NCBI GenBank assembly: GCA_035575235.1
Contig: DATLYA010000050.1
Span: 1-7,021 of the forward strand
Reading direction: 5' to 3'
Length of the DNA: 7,021 nt
DNA from: SYOC01 sp035575235
GTDB taxonomy: Bacteria > Desulfobacterota > Binatia > Bin18
Shown: positions 1 to 4,949 of the stretch, in pieces
How positions within the stretch are numbered: the first letter of the stretch is position 1
Layout of the letters: the number at the start of each line of letters is the position of its first letter
Translations under genes and position numbers: made by a program
Notes under the pieces: generated by a model
Seen by the model: the letters and a program-made list of their open reading frames with translations, nothing else
Database searches by the model: none
What the model was told of the DNA's origin: nothing

Positions 1-424
1 TAATTAAGCGAGTATCGACTTCAGCAAAGTTGCCGTCCACACGCTCCTGGTCAAAGGCAAATTGCACGTCGCTCGTATAACGGGTCAGCGCGCTACTGTA
101 CGTTTGCTTGATCAGCGCTGTGAAGAGTTTGACAAATTCCCGCTGCTCTTCCGGCGTGCGCTCACGCCAATGCACCCCAAGCGTTCGTTGTGAAAGTTCC
201 CGCAGGTCAAAGTACGGCTCAATGACGGCCCATACCTTCTCGATGCGTTCTTGACGGTGCGCCTCATCTTTGTATGCGGGATTCTCCAGCACCGCTGTCG
301 CCTGTTGGGTAGCGGCGCGAATCACCTCTAACGGCGAAGAAGCAGCCCAGATAACACCGTGAGTCCAGAGCGCGCCCATCAGCAATACAGCGCCCCACCA
401 CATTCTACAGTAGTGCTTCATCAT
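1..424 (-). CDS. mlaC: MlaC/Ttg2D-family phospholipid carrier, N-terminal part (cut by window edge)
   Basis: The 141 visible codons run off the left edge, so the C-terminus is missing. Residues 1-28 form a signal peptide: a short basic start (MMKHYCR), a hydrophobic stretch and a probable cut near IWAA (25-28). The mature part carries the family hallmark at 71-101: YFDLRELSQRTLG, then HWRERTPEEQREF, then VKLF. Members of this family are periplasmic proteins that ferry phospholipids between the outer-membrane MlaA complex and the inner-membrane MlaFEDB ABC transporter; the toluene-tolerance protein Ttg2D belongs here. An AAGGAGG ribosome binding site (432-438 on the plus numbering) lies 7 bases before the ATG at 424; a second ATG follows at once at 421. 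No mla transporter genes are visible; they would have to lie left of the window. Family assignment is from remembered motifs, not from a search. Confidence 0.85.
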   Translation of the reverse strand, partial: MMKHYCRMWWGAVLLMGALWTHGVIWAASSPLEVIRAATQQATAVLENPAYKDEAHRQERIEKVWAVIEPYFDLRELSQRTLGVHWRERTPEEQREFVKLFTALIKQTYSSALTRYTSDVQFAFDQERVDGNFAEVDTRLI

Positions 425-431
425 GAGAACG

Positions 432-438
432 CCTCCTT
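432..438 (-). promoter_or_regulatory. Ribosome binding site of the mlaC-like gene
   Basis: On the minus strand AAGGAGG stands 7 bases before the ATG at 424. This strong match decides the start of the partial mlaC-like gene and rules out a plus-strand gene starting at 423 over the same bases. Confidence 0.8.
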
Positions 439-702
439 CTAAACAAACAGTGCGCTTCTCCAATACGAAACGCGTTCCAGCCGAGAGTCAGTCAGGCAAT
501 CCGCCGCGGGCCGCCTCCGCTGCTTTTGCACCCCGCGCCACAGCGGCGGAACGGGGGCGACGCTACCGACGAATCAGGCCGAAACTGAGGATCCACACGA
601 CGGTGGTCCATACCGTCGCGCGTGCGCGTCTCGAAGCCTGCGACTGGCCGGCCGTCGGCTTCATTCTGTAGAGCGGATCATAAATAAGCTTTTCTCGTTT
701 CT

Positions 703-730
703 TTGACACCGTCTTTCTCCTCTTTGTACT
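703..730 (+). promoter_or_regulatory. Possible sigma-70-type promoter
   Basis: A perfect TTGACA (703-708) is followed after 16 bases by TGTACT (725-730), which matches TATAAT at 4 of 6 positions. No gene starts soon downstream, so if real it would drive a non-coding transcript or a long leader toward rlpA. A single match like this in a 975-base gap may be chance. Confidence 0.2.
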
Positions 731-913
731 CCTGAGCGTTCAAACTGTTCCGCATCACGCCGTCGCTTTTTCCTTACTGTACGGCGCGACATTGTCTATG
801 CAAGTAGACAGTTTGCTCTTTTCTCAGGATTTCAAGGCCCCGCCTCACGGCTCCACAAACTGTGAGCGGTGAACAGAAAGGACCGCGCGACACAGACGAC
901 TGGAGCAGAGGGG

Positions 914-940
914 CGGGGGGAGGAAGGGCGCCTCCCCCCG
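914..940. repeat. 10-bp perfect GC-rich inverted repeat
   Basis: CGGGGGGAGG (914-923) pairs perfectly with CCTCCCCCCG (931-940) around a 7-base loop. Neither strand has a run of T after the stem, so it is not a standard intrinsic terminator. It is embedded in a guanine-rich tract (runs at 910-913, 915-920, 926-928, 942-946, 949-952, 956-958) that could instead form a G-quadruplex. Confidence 0.6.
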
Positions 941-1144
941 AGGGGGTAGGGGAGTGGGAACACCGAACCTTATTTATGGTACGGCAACATTCCCATTATG
1001 CAAGACAGGGGAAAATTCTTTTTGCAAGAACGTACAGCCTCGCCTGCTGGCGGCGTGTACAGGCCGCACTCATCCCGACGGTCAGTCTCAGACAAAACCG
1101 CCACGTTTTGTGTAGAGCTACAGTCTACAAATTGAGGACTGGAG

Positions 1145-1217
1145 AACGTGAGTGAAGCGCTCCTTCTGTAGGGGAAACAACGCGAGTGCGGGAAGCGAGC
1201 GCCCTGTAGAGGGGAAC
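1145..1217. repeat. Adjacent imperfect direct repeat
   Basis: Unit one (1145-1178, 34 bases) and unit two (1179-1217, 39 bases) abut exactly. Both begin AACGYGAGTG, contain GAAGCG, then CTGTAG with a run of G and end GGAAC or GAAAC; the second has small insertions. It looks like an old tandem duplication in non-coding DNA. Function unknown. Confidence 0.45.
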
Positions 1218-1243
1218 CTCATTATATTTTCTCGGAATGAGGT
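1216..1243. repeat. 8-bp inverted repeat with 12-base loop
   Basis: ACCTCATT (1216-1223) is the exact reverse complement of AATGAGGT (1236-1243). The following plus-strand bases are only moderately T-rich, so a terminator role is weak; it could also be a protein-binding site. It overlaps the end of the duplicated segment. Confidence 0.4.
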
Positions 1244-1297
1244 GTTCTTGTATGTTTTACATCTTTCACCTTGTCACACTCCCGGCTCAGATTTCTT

Positions 1298-1313
1298 TGG
1301 CATGATCATTGGA
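1298..1313 (+). promoter_or_regulatory. Possible sigma-54 (-24/-12) promoter before rlpA
   Basis: The 16 bases read TGGCATG-ATCA-TTGGA against the known sigma-54 consensus TGGCACG-N4-TTGCW. The -24 GG and the spacing are right; the mismatches are T for C in the first block and G for C in the -12 GC pair, which weakens it. A start about 12 bases downstream, near 1323, would give a leader of roughly 77 bases that begins just before the hairpin at 1327. Confidence 0.3.
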
Positions 1314-1326
1314 AGGGGGTAGTGTT

Positions 1327-1371
1327 CAGGCCGCATAAGAGGGGGGCAGCGGCCTGGGCCGCTCGCATTTT
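1327..1371 (+). promoter_or_regulatory. Attenuator-like leader with two mutually exclusive hairpins
   Basis: CAGGCCGC (1327-1334) can pair with GCGGCCTG (1349-1356), an 8-bp stem with a 14-base loop. The same segment can instead form the left arm of AGCGGC (1348-1353) with GCCGCT (1358-1363) and a CTGG loop, followed by CGCA and TTTT (1368-1371). The two folds cannot coexist, which is the layout of an antiterminator and terminator. The T run is short and set back by four bases, so termination would be weak. An alternative reading of the end is a -10 box, TATAAC at 1371-1376, without a visible -35. Confidence 0.35.
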
Positions 1372-1388
1372 ATAACCGCAACTAACAA

Positions 1389-1396
1389 AGGGAGGA
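1389..1396 (+). promoter_or_regulatory. Ribosome binding site of rlpA
   Basis: The purine stretch AAGGGAGGAG ends just before the ATG at 1400. With GGGAGGAG at 1390-1397, the core GGAGG lies about 5 bases upstream of the start, a close but workable spacing. It supports 1400 over other starts. Confidence 0.7.
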
Positions 1397-1399
1397 GCC

Positions 1400-1924
1400 A
1401 TGAGCAAGCATTGGAGGTCTGCAATCATGGTGGCGCTGGGCGTCGCCGTCTCCATGATGAGCCTGGCGGGTTGCGGCGTCCAGTTGCGGCGGCAAGCCCT
1501 GGCTCTACCACCTGCCGCTCCACCGCCTCCGCCCGCGCCGCAGGCGCGCGAAAAAGCGCCGTCCGCCCGTCAAAAAATTATCCAACAGGTAGGGGAAGCC
1601 TCCTGGTATGGCCCTTATCATCAAGGAAAAGAAACAGCCAGTGGGGAAACCTTTGATCAAAACCAACTGACCGCCGCACATCCAACCCTCCCCTTAGGCT
1701 CAAAAGCGACGGTGACGAACCTCGCTACAGGGAAATCGGTCAAGGTGACAATTAACGACCGCGGCCCCTATGTCAACGGTCGGAAGATTGATCTCTCGCA
1801 CGCGGCGGCCAGAAAGATCGGCCTGACGAAGCAAGGCGTCGCCAAAGTCAAGATCACCGCCGTGGTTCCGTCACGAACACGGCGCACGCTTCGGGGGCGG
1901 CGTCTGAGCTCCGCCCGTCAATGA
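1400..1924 (+). CDS. rlpA: RlpA-like lipoprotein (double-psi beta-barrel, septal lytic transglycosylase family)
   Basis: A 174-residue protein. Residues 1-25 are a lipoprotein signal with lipobox LAGC (22-25), lipidated at C25, so it is probably anchored to the outer membrane. A proline-rich linker (about 36-48) leads to the double-psi beta-barrel domain (about 64-155) with the RlpA signatures GEASWYG (65-71), TASGETFD (79-86), TAAHPTLPLG (91-100), INDRGPYVNGRKIDLS (118-133). The residues known to matter in Pseudomonas RlpA, a lytic transglycosylase cutting peptidoglycan strands lacking stem peptides, have counterparts E83, H94 and D120. The C-terminal SPOR domain that brings classical RlpA to the septum is absent; the chain ends in an arginine-rich tail. 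That is common among short RlpA-like proteins, so septal targeting is not assured. A stand-alone gene with a structured leader. Confidence 0.92.
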   Translation: MSKHWRSAIMVALGVAVSMMSLAGCGVQLRRQALALPPAAPPPPPAPQAREKAPSARQKIIQQVGEASWYGPYHQGKETASGETFDQNQLTAAHPTLPLGSKATVTNLATGKSVKVTINDRGPYVNGRKIDLSHAAARKIGLTKQGVAKVKITAVVPSRTRRTLRGRRLSSARQ

Positions 1925-1953
1925 AAGACAACCGCACAATGAAAGACAACCGC
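1919..1953 (+). repeat. Tandem direct repeat (period 18) covering the rlpA stop codon
   Basis: The 17-base unit CAATGAAAGACAACCGC occurs at 1919-1935 and again at 1937-1953. Its CAA-TGA is the final codon and stop of rlpA. Because the period is a multiple of three, a second in-frame TGA follows 18 bases on. The likely origin is a recent slippage duplication. Confidence 0.8.
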
Positions 1954-2178
1954 CAGAGCGCTTTTTCCTTTTGGCGCACCAGCAATCAACCATCACCAGA
2001 CAATTGCTTTTGTCGCCTTAGTAGATGACTTTTGCGCCTTGGCGTCCTGCTAGCGCCGTGTCTCATACATAGGTAAGCAGTGGGAAGGGCGTGCGGAGCG
2101 CGTCAGCGCCCTGGCGCGCAGGACGCGCCCTCTGGCAGCTGTCCCTTCTCGCACTCCATGCGCGCGCTCCGCGGCGGA

Positions 2179-2197
2179 CTCAACCGTTGCGGTTGAG
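2179..2197. repeat. 8-bp perfect hairpin with TTG loop
   Basis: CTCAACCG and CGGTTGAG are exact reverse complements separated by three bases. It lies between two convergent genes. Without a T tract on either side it may act in Rho-dependent termination or transcript stabilisation, or be neutral. Confidence 0.5.
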
Positions 2198-2261
2198 CAT
2201 AAGCCTAGAGCAGTTTTGCATCATACATGCAAACGAAAACCGCTGGAGAAGGCGATGCAGC

Positions 2262-2290
2262 GGGGAAGGGTCTCCTGACTGCTCTTCCCC
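2262..2290. repeat. 7-bp inverted repeat just past the VOC gene stop
   Basis: GGGGAAG (2262-2268) and CTTCCCC (2284-2290) pair perfectly around a 15-base loop. In the minus direction it starts 24 bases after the VOC stop codon, where a transcript end would be expected, but no T run follows it. Confidence 0.35.
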
Positions 2291-2313
2291 ACCGTCTCCC
2301 GGGGACTATCTGT

Positions 2314-2769
2314 CTACAACTCTGTTGCTTTTTTCTCACTATTATGCAGCTCTTCATGAGGCTGCGTCACAATCCACGCGACTTCCTGTCCGAAGGACAG
2401 CTCAAGCGTATGGCCGTCGGGATCGCTCAGGAGAGCGGAATACCCCACTGGGGGGCCGGCGTCGTGTGGTTCAAGCAGTAAACACCCTTCAGCTTTGGCT
2501 TGAGCGCATAAGTGATCAACCTCGGCGCGGCTGGCGCAGGCGACGCCGAGATGCGCTAAAGGCAATAACGGACATGTCACCTCTGAGGAGCGTATCACTA
2601 CGATAGCAAGCGGTCGTGTCCGGTCGCTCAACCACGCGACATCAGACTCCAGCGCAGAGTCAGTTCATCGATGCACCGCCTGCATCCGTGCATACTTTTC
2701 GTAAAAGGCGATGCTCGCATCGACACTCCGCCCTGGCAGCGCCATATGCGTCGGGCCTAAATCAAACAT
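2314..2769 (-). pseudogene. Glyoxalase/VOC-superfamily protein interrupted by one in-frame TGA
   Basis: Read through TGA codon 35 (2665-2667), the frame gives one continuous 151-residue protein of typical one-domain VOC length. The N-terminal part reads MFDLGPTHMALPGRSVDAS, then IAFYEKYARMQAVHR (20-34), the usual first beta-alpha unit. After the stop come DVAWLSDRTRPLAIVVI, then HLGVAC (73-78) and SDPDGHTLELSFG (115-127), the second unit. Candidate metal ligands are H8, H73 and E123. VOC enzymes include glyoxalase I, ring-cleaving dioxygenases and antibiotic-resistance proteins; the substrate here is unknown. CGA to TGA is a single C-to-T change, and arginine after VHR is what I recall in relatives, so a nonsense mutation or a sequencing error is likely. 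GAAGG lies 7 bases before the ATG at 2769; a GTG at 2775 is also possible. Downstream restart at TTG 2631 would make only half a domain. Confidence 0.82.
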
Positions 2770-2923
2770 ATTCACGCCTTCTCCCGCCTCCGGAACGCTT
2801 TTTTCCACTTTTTAAAAATAAATGTCAGCAGCCTCAACCGCCTTCCGCACCGAGCCCGGCAATGCGGGATAAAAATATCTTTGCCTTTTTCCGCAAACAC
2901 CGCGCCGATCCGTCAAGCACAGA

Positions 2924-2972
2924 GAGAAAAGCCGGCCGAGCCGGCACGTTCGGCCCCGCTTTTGCTTTTCTC
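2924..2972 (+). terminator. Intrinsic-terminator-like hairpin just before the 2994 start
   Basis: AAAAGC (2927-2932) pairs with GCTTTT (2958-2963), then after a small bulge GGCCGA (2934-2939) pairs with TCGGCC (2950-2955): 12 base pairs, a 10-base loop, then GCTTTTCTCC. An alternative outer pairing is GAGAAAAGC (2924-2932) with GCTTTTCTC (2964-2972). The stem is also terminator-like in the minus direction. It sits 7 bases before a ribosome binding site, so an attenuator in the leader of the next gene is possible. Confidence 0.5.
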
Positions 2973-2979
2973 CTTATCC

Positions 2980-2985
2980 AGGAGG
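2980..2985 (+). promoter_or_regulatory. Perfect AGGAGG ribosome binding site
   Basis: AGGAGG stands 8 bases before the ATG at 2994. It is one of the best ribosome binding sites in the window and argues that a real gene begins there, although the frame from this ATG soon becomes implausible. Confidence 0.7.
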
Positions 2986-2993
2986 ATGGGGGT

Positions 2994-3354
2994 ATGAACA
3001 CCAAACGAACGTTTGCGCTTGCTGCTACTAGCAGTGTGGGTATGGGCGCCAGGCGCTGCCGGCGTCTTGCAAGCAGACGCGGCAGATCCCGACCCTACTC
3101 ATCAACAAACTCTCTCTCCGACGCCAGACACACGCACCGCTCCGCCAGCTGAACTGGAAGATATGCTCTCAACTTTTTCTCCAGCTCCCTCTTTTGCCGA
3201 ACCAACAGAGACGGAGACCAGCCAGAAACCCCAAAAGTGCGAGATGCATTTAATCAACCCGCGGAGTTGCGAGCCAAAGCCTGGGAGCGCGCTTTCAGCG
3301 TTTCCCTTGGTGAGGAACACAGAACAACGGCGCCAGAGTGCGACCTCCGCTTAG
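2994..3354 (+). pseudogene. Putative exported protein, frameshifted near its start
   Basis: From the ATG at 2994 the frame reads MNTKRT and then an implausible basic sequence. If one T of the TTT at 3012-3014 is removed, the protein continues LRLLLLAVWVWAPGAAGV, a textbook signal peptide (basic start, hydrophobic core, small residues at the cut), and a proline- and threonine-rich mature part (for example AELEDMLSTF, SFAEPTETETSQ). This second frame stops at 3354. Near 3218-3227 (CCCC and AAAA runs) the original frame again looks more protein-like: VRDAFNQPAELRAKAWERAF from 3237. A pair of compensating single-base changes in short homopolymers would join all three parts, but the frame then runs into the methyltransferase gene, so the true end is unclear. 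I recognise no family. Decay or sequencing error are equally possible. Confidence 0.4.
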
Positions 3355-3400
3355 CATCGCATTCGTACTGTTTGATCACGTCTTGGTCGCGTCACCGACA

Positions 3401-4483
3401 ATGCAAGCAGAGCCATTACACGATGTGCAGTGCGCACTGTGCAGCGACTACGCCTTTAGGGTGGTGTGCTCCCGTGCGGAGATTGGGGCGCAGTTCGCGT
3501 ATCTCCAGTATTTTCACCGTCGTCGAATGCGTCCAAACCGTGGCGCAGAGCCGCAGGAAACGTTAATCGATCGCGCTGATTTCACCCAAGCCTACGCCAC
3601 GGATATCGTCTCCTGTGTGCGCTGTGGTCTGGTGTCTCGGAATCCGCGCCCGAGTGAGCAAGCTATTACCCGAGCGTACGTGCATGATCATTACGGGCGG
3701 GAGTGTCTGGCGGCGCTCTTCGAGTCGCAATTGGCGTTATATCGCTCCAAGGCGCGATTTTTGCGCCGCTGGCTTGCCAGGGGACCTCAGGTGCGGGTGA
3801 TTGAGGCGGGAAGTTTCGTCGGCGGCTTTCTGGCCGCCGGCCAGTCATATGGCTGGACCATGATTGGCGTAGATCGTGGAAAAGAAGTACACATGTTTTG
3901 CCGAGAACAGGGTCTACCGGTCTTCTGCGGCGCGCTTGCTGACCTGCCTCTGCCAACCAACACGGCGGATTGCATTGCGATCTGGAACACTTTTGATCAG
4001 CTTCCCGACCCAGAACTGACTTTAGCTTCCATCTGCCGCTTGCTCCGCTCGGGCGGGTTGCTCGCCGTGCGCGTTCCGAATGGCGCGTGCTTTCGCTTCG
4101 CTGCCAGGCTGCTGCGGCGCTTGCCGGCGCCCCTGGCCGGCTGTCTGCGCGCGGGGCTGGCGTGGAATAATCTCCTCGGCTTCCCATATCTCCATGGTTC
4201 TTCCATTGAAACGTTAGATTGGTTGCTCGCCCGGTATGGCTTCCAGCGCATCGCGGCGCAACCAGATACGCTGCCCCAGCTCTCCGATGCCCAAACGAAG
4301 AGGTGGGCGGTGGGGGAGGAGCGTATGGTGAAACTCCTGTGGGTGCTCATCGCGCAGCTTGAAGCGGCCGCGCCGGGAAGCCGCATGCACATCGCGCCCT
4401 GGTTTGACGCCTGCTATAGGAATTTCCGCCGTCATGTTTCTGGTGCGCATACGCTTTACCCTTTTGCACAGAATGGCGTCTGA
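3401..4483 (+). CDS. Class I SAM-dependent methyltransferase with N-terminal CxxC pairs
   Basis: A 360-residue protein starting MQAEPLHDVQCALC. Two CxxC pairs (C11/C14 and C72/C75) probably bind zinc, as in methyltransferases with an N-terminal zinc-ribbon module. The Rossmann-type domain follows: motif I VIEAGSFVGGF (133-143) in place of the usual VLDVGCGxG, acidic end of strand two at D158 (IGVD), AIWNTFDQLPDP (193-204) as the motif II/candidate active-site region, and LRSGGLLAVRVPNG (215-228) as motif III. A C-terminal helical part with the sequence LGFPYLHG (259-266) follows. The acceptor is unknown; small-molecule, sugar or lipid methylation are all possible. The frame extends upstream to a GTG at 3338, but those residues precede the usual beginning and have no family look; no clear ribosome binding site supports either start. 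It stands alone between two gaps, so context says little. Confidence 0.85.
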   Translation: MQAEPLHDVQCALCSDYAFRVVCSRAEIGAQFAYLQYFHRRRMRPNRGAEPQETLIDRADFTQAYATDIVSCVRCGLVSRNPRPSEQAITRAYVHDHYGRECLAALFESQLALYRSKARFLRRWLARGPQVRVIEAGSFVGGFLAAGQSYGWTMIGVDRGKEVHMFCREQGLPVFCGALADLPLPTNTADCIAIWNTFDQLPDPELTLASICRLLRSGGLLAVRVPNGACFRFAARLLRRLPAPLAGCLRAGLAWNNLLGFPYLHGSSIETLDWLLARYGFQRIAAQPDTLPQLSDAQTKRWAVGEERMVKLLWVLIAQLEAAAPGSRMHIAPWFDACYRNFRRHVSGAHTLYPFAQNGV

Positions 4484-4949
4484 GCGCTCAAGTTCCTGCA
4501 GAAGAGTGCATGCGCTACAGGAGCCGTGCGCTCGAGATGCTGAGTGCTGCGCGTTTGCTTCCAGGTGACTCTTCAGAAAAAGGATCGTCTTGATTTGGTA
4601 ACTATTTTTCTCCACGCGTTATTTTTTGGAGGTGCAATCTGTATGCCTTGCCGGCGAGCCTCATGGATTTTGCCAGCCAAGTTCGGTACTGTACGCCGCC
4701 CTCGTAGGGCGCGGCGCCCAGCGCCCCTCCATCGCAGAGCACCTTTTTGCCAGAGGGTGAGCGCCGATTTTGATCGTCAAAGTTTATCAGGTTGCGCCCC
4801 TGGAAGCGGGGTCATGGCGCCGACGTGCCGGTAGGACGCTGGCGGAAGCGAGAACCTGGACCGGGCAGAGCGATACACCGCGAGTCCCCCAGCAGGCTCA
4901 GGATGAGCAGCAAGGTTCTTCGCCCTGGTGTACTTCGACTTCTGTTCTG
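4484..4949. other. Intergenic gap between convergent methyltransferase and ku genes
   Basis: No open frame here has recognisable protein sequence. Small inverted repeats are present, such as CGCCCT/AGGGCG around 4698-4712, but none has a T run that would make a good terminator for either converging gene. Near the ku end is a short element, CAGGCTCAGGATGAGC (4893-4908), resembling a dispersed intergenic repeat. Confidence 0.5.
4893..4908. repeat. Possible copy of a dispersed intergenic repeat core
   Basis: CAGGCTCAGGATGAGC resembles the core of a short repeat often seen between genes in environmental bacterial genomes (forms like CAGGCTCAGGACGAAC after CTTCGA). Only one copy is in the window and the flanks diverge, so the assignment rests on memory of that pattern. 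Confidence 0.25.

Larger units (their letters stand above)
425..1399. other. Long intergenic region between divergent mlaC-like and rlpA-like genes
   Basis: No reading frame here has a recognisable protein, a good ribosome binding site or family motifs; the short open frames on the plus strand have low-complexity, arginine-rich translations. I see no tRNA or rRNA. The gap is structured: an inverted repeat TGTCTA/TAGACA at 793-810, a 10-bp GC hairpin with guanine runs near 910-958, an imperfect tandem duplication at 1145-1217, an 8-bp hairpin at 1216-1243, and a regulatory leader directly before rlpA. Such a long gap between divergent genes could contain an unannotated RNA gene or the remnant of a lost gene; neither can be shown from sequence alone. 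Confidence 0.6.
1925..2313. other. Non-coding, hairpin-rich gap between rlpA and the VOC gene
   Basis: Both flanking genes converge here. No translation looks like a protein. Three perfect inverted repeats stand out: GGCGCG/CGCGCC (2113-2118 and 2124-2129), CTCAACCG/CGGTTGAG (2179-2186 and 2190-2197) and GGGGAAG/CTTCCCC (2262-2268 and 2284-2290). None is followed by a proper T run on either strand, so no canonical intrinsic terminator is visible for either gene. Confidence 0.55.

Noticed and set aside
423..671. Plus-strand open frame of 82 codons
   Set aside because: Its start overlaps the ribosome binding site and start of the mlaC-like gene on the other strand, and the translation is arginine-rich without motifs.
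862..1155. Plus-strand open frame of 97 codons
   Set aside because: It covers the guanine-rich hairpin and repeats; low-complexity translation, no ribosome binding site, no family resemblance.
425..1399. Search for tRNA genes, CRISPR repeats or an insertion sequence in the longest gap
   Set aside because: No T-loop-like motif with matching stems, no regularly spaced repeats, and no terminal inverted repeats or transposase frame were seen.
2091..2606. Plus-strand open frame of 171 codons
   Set aside because: It lies opposite the VOC gene, whose protein motifs are clear, and its own translation is basic and without recognisable domains.
2850..2970. Resemblance of the leader before 2994 to a cyclic di-GMP riboswitch (words GCAAAC and CACAG)
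   Set aside because: The conserved core order and tetraloop of that class are not present; only short words match.
2616..3152. Plus-strand open frame of 178 codons
   Set aside because: Its first part is antisense to the VOC gene; it runs through the hairpin and ribosome binding site before 2994. Only its last part overlaps the candidate secreted gene.
3666..4615. Several long minus-strand open frames opposite the methyltransferase
   Set aside because: They are shadow frames of a GC-rich coding gene with well-placed methyltransferase motifs on the plus strand.
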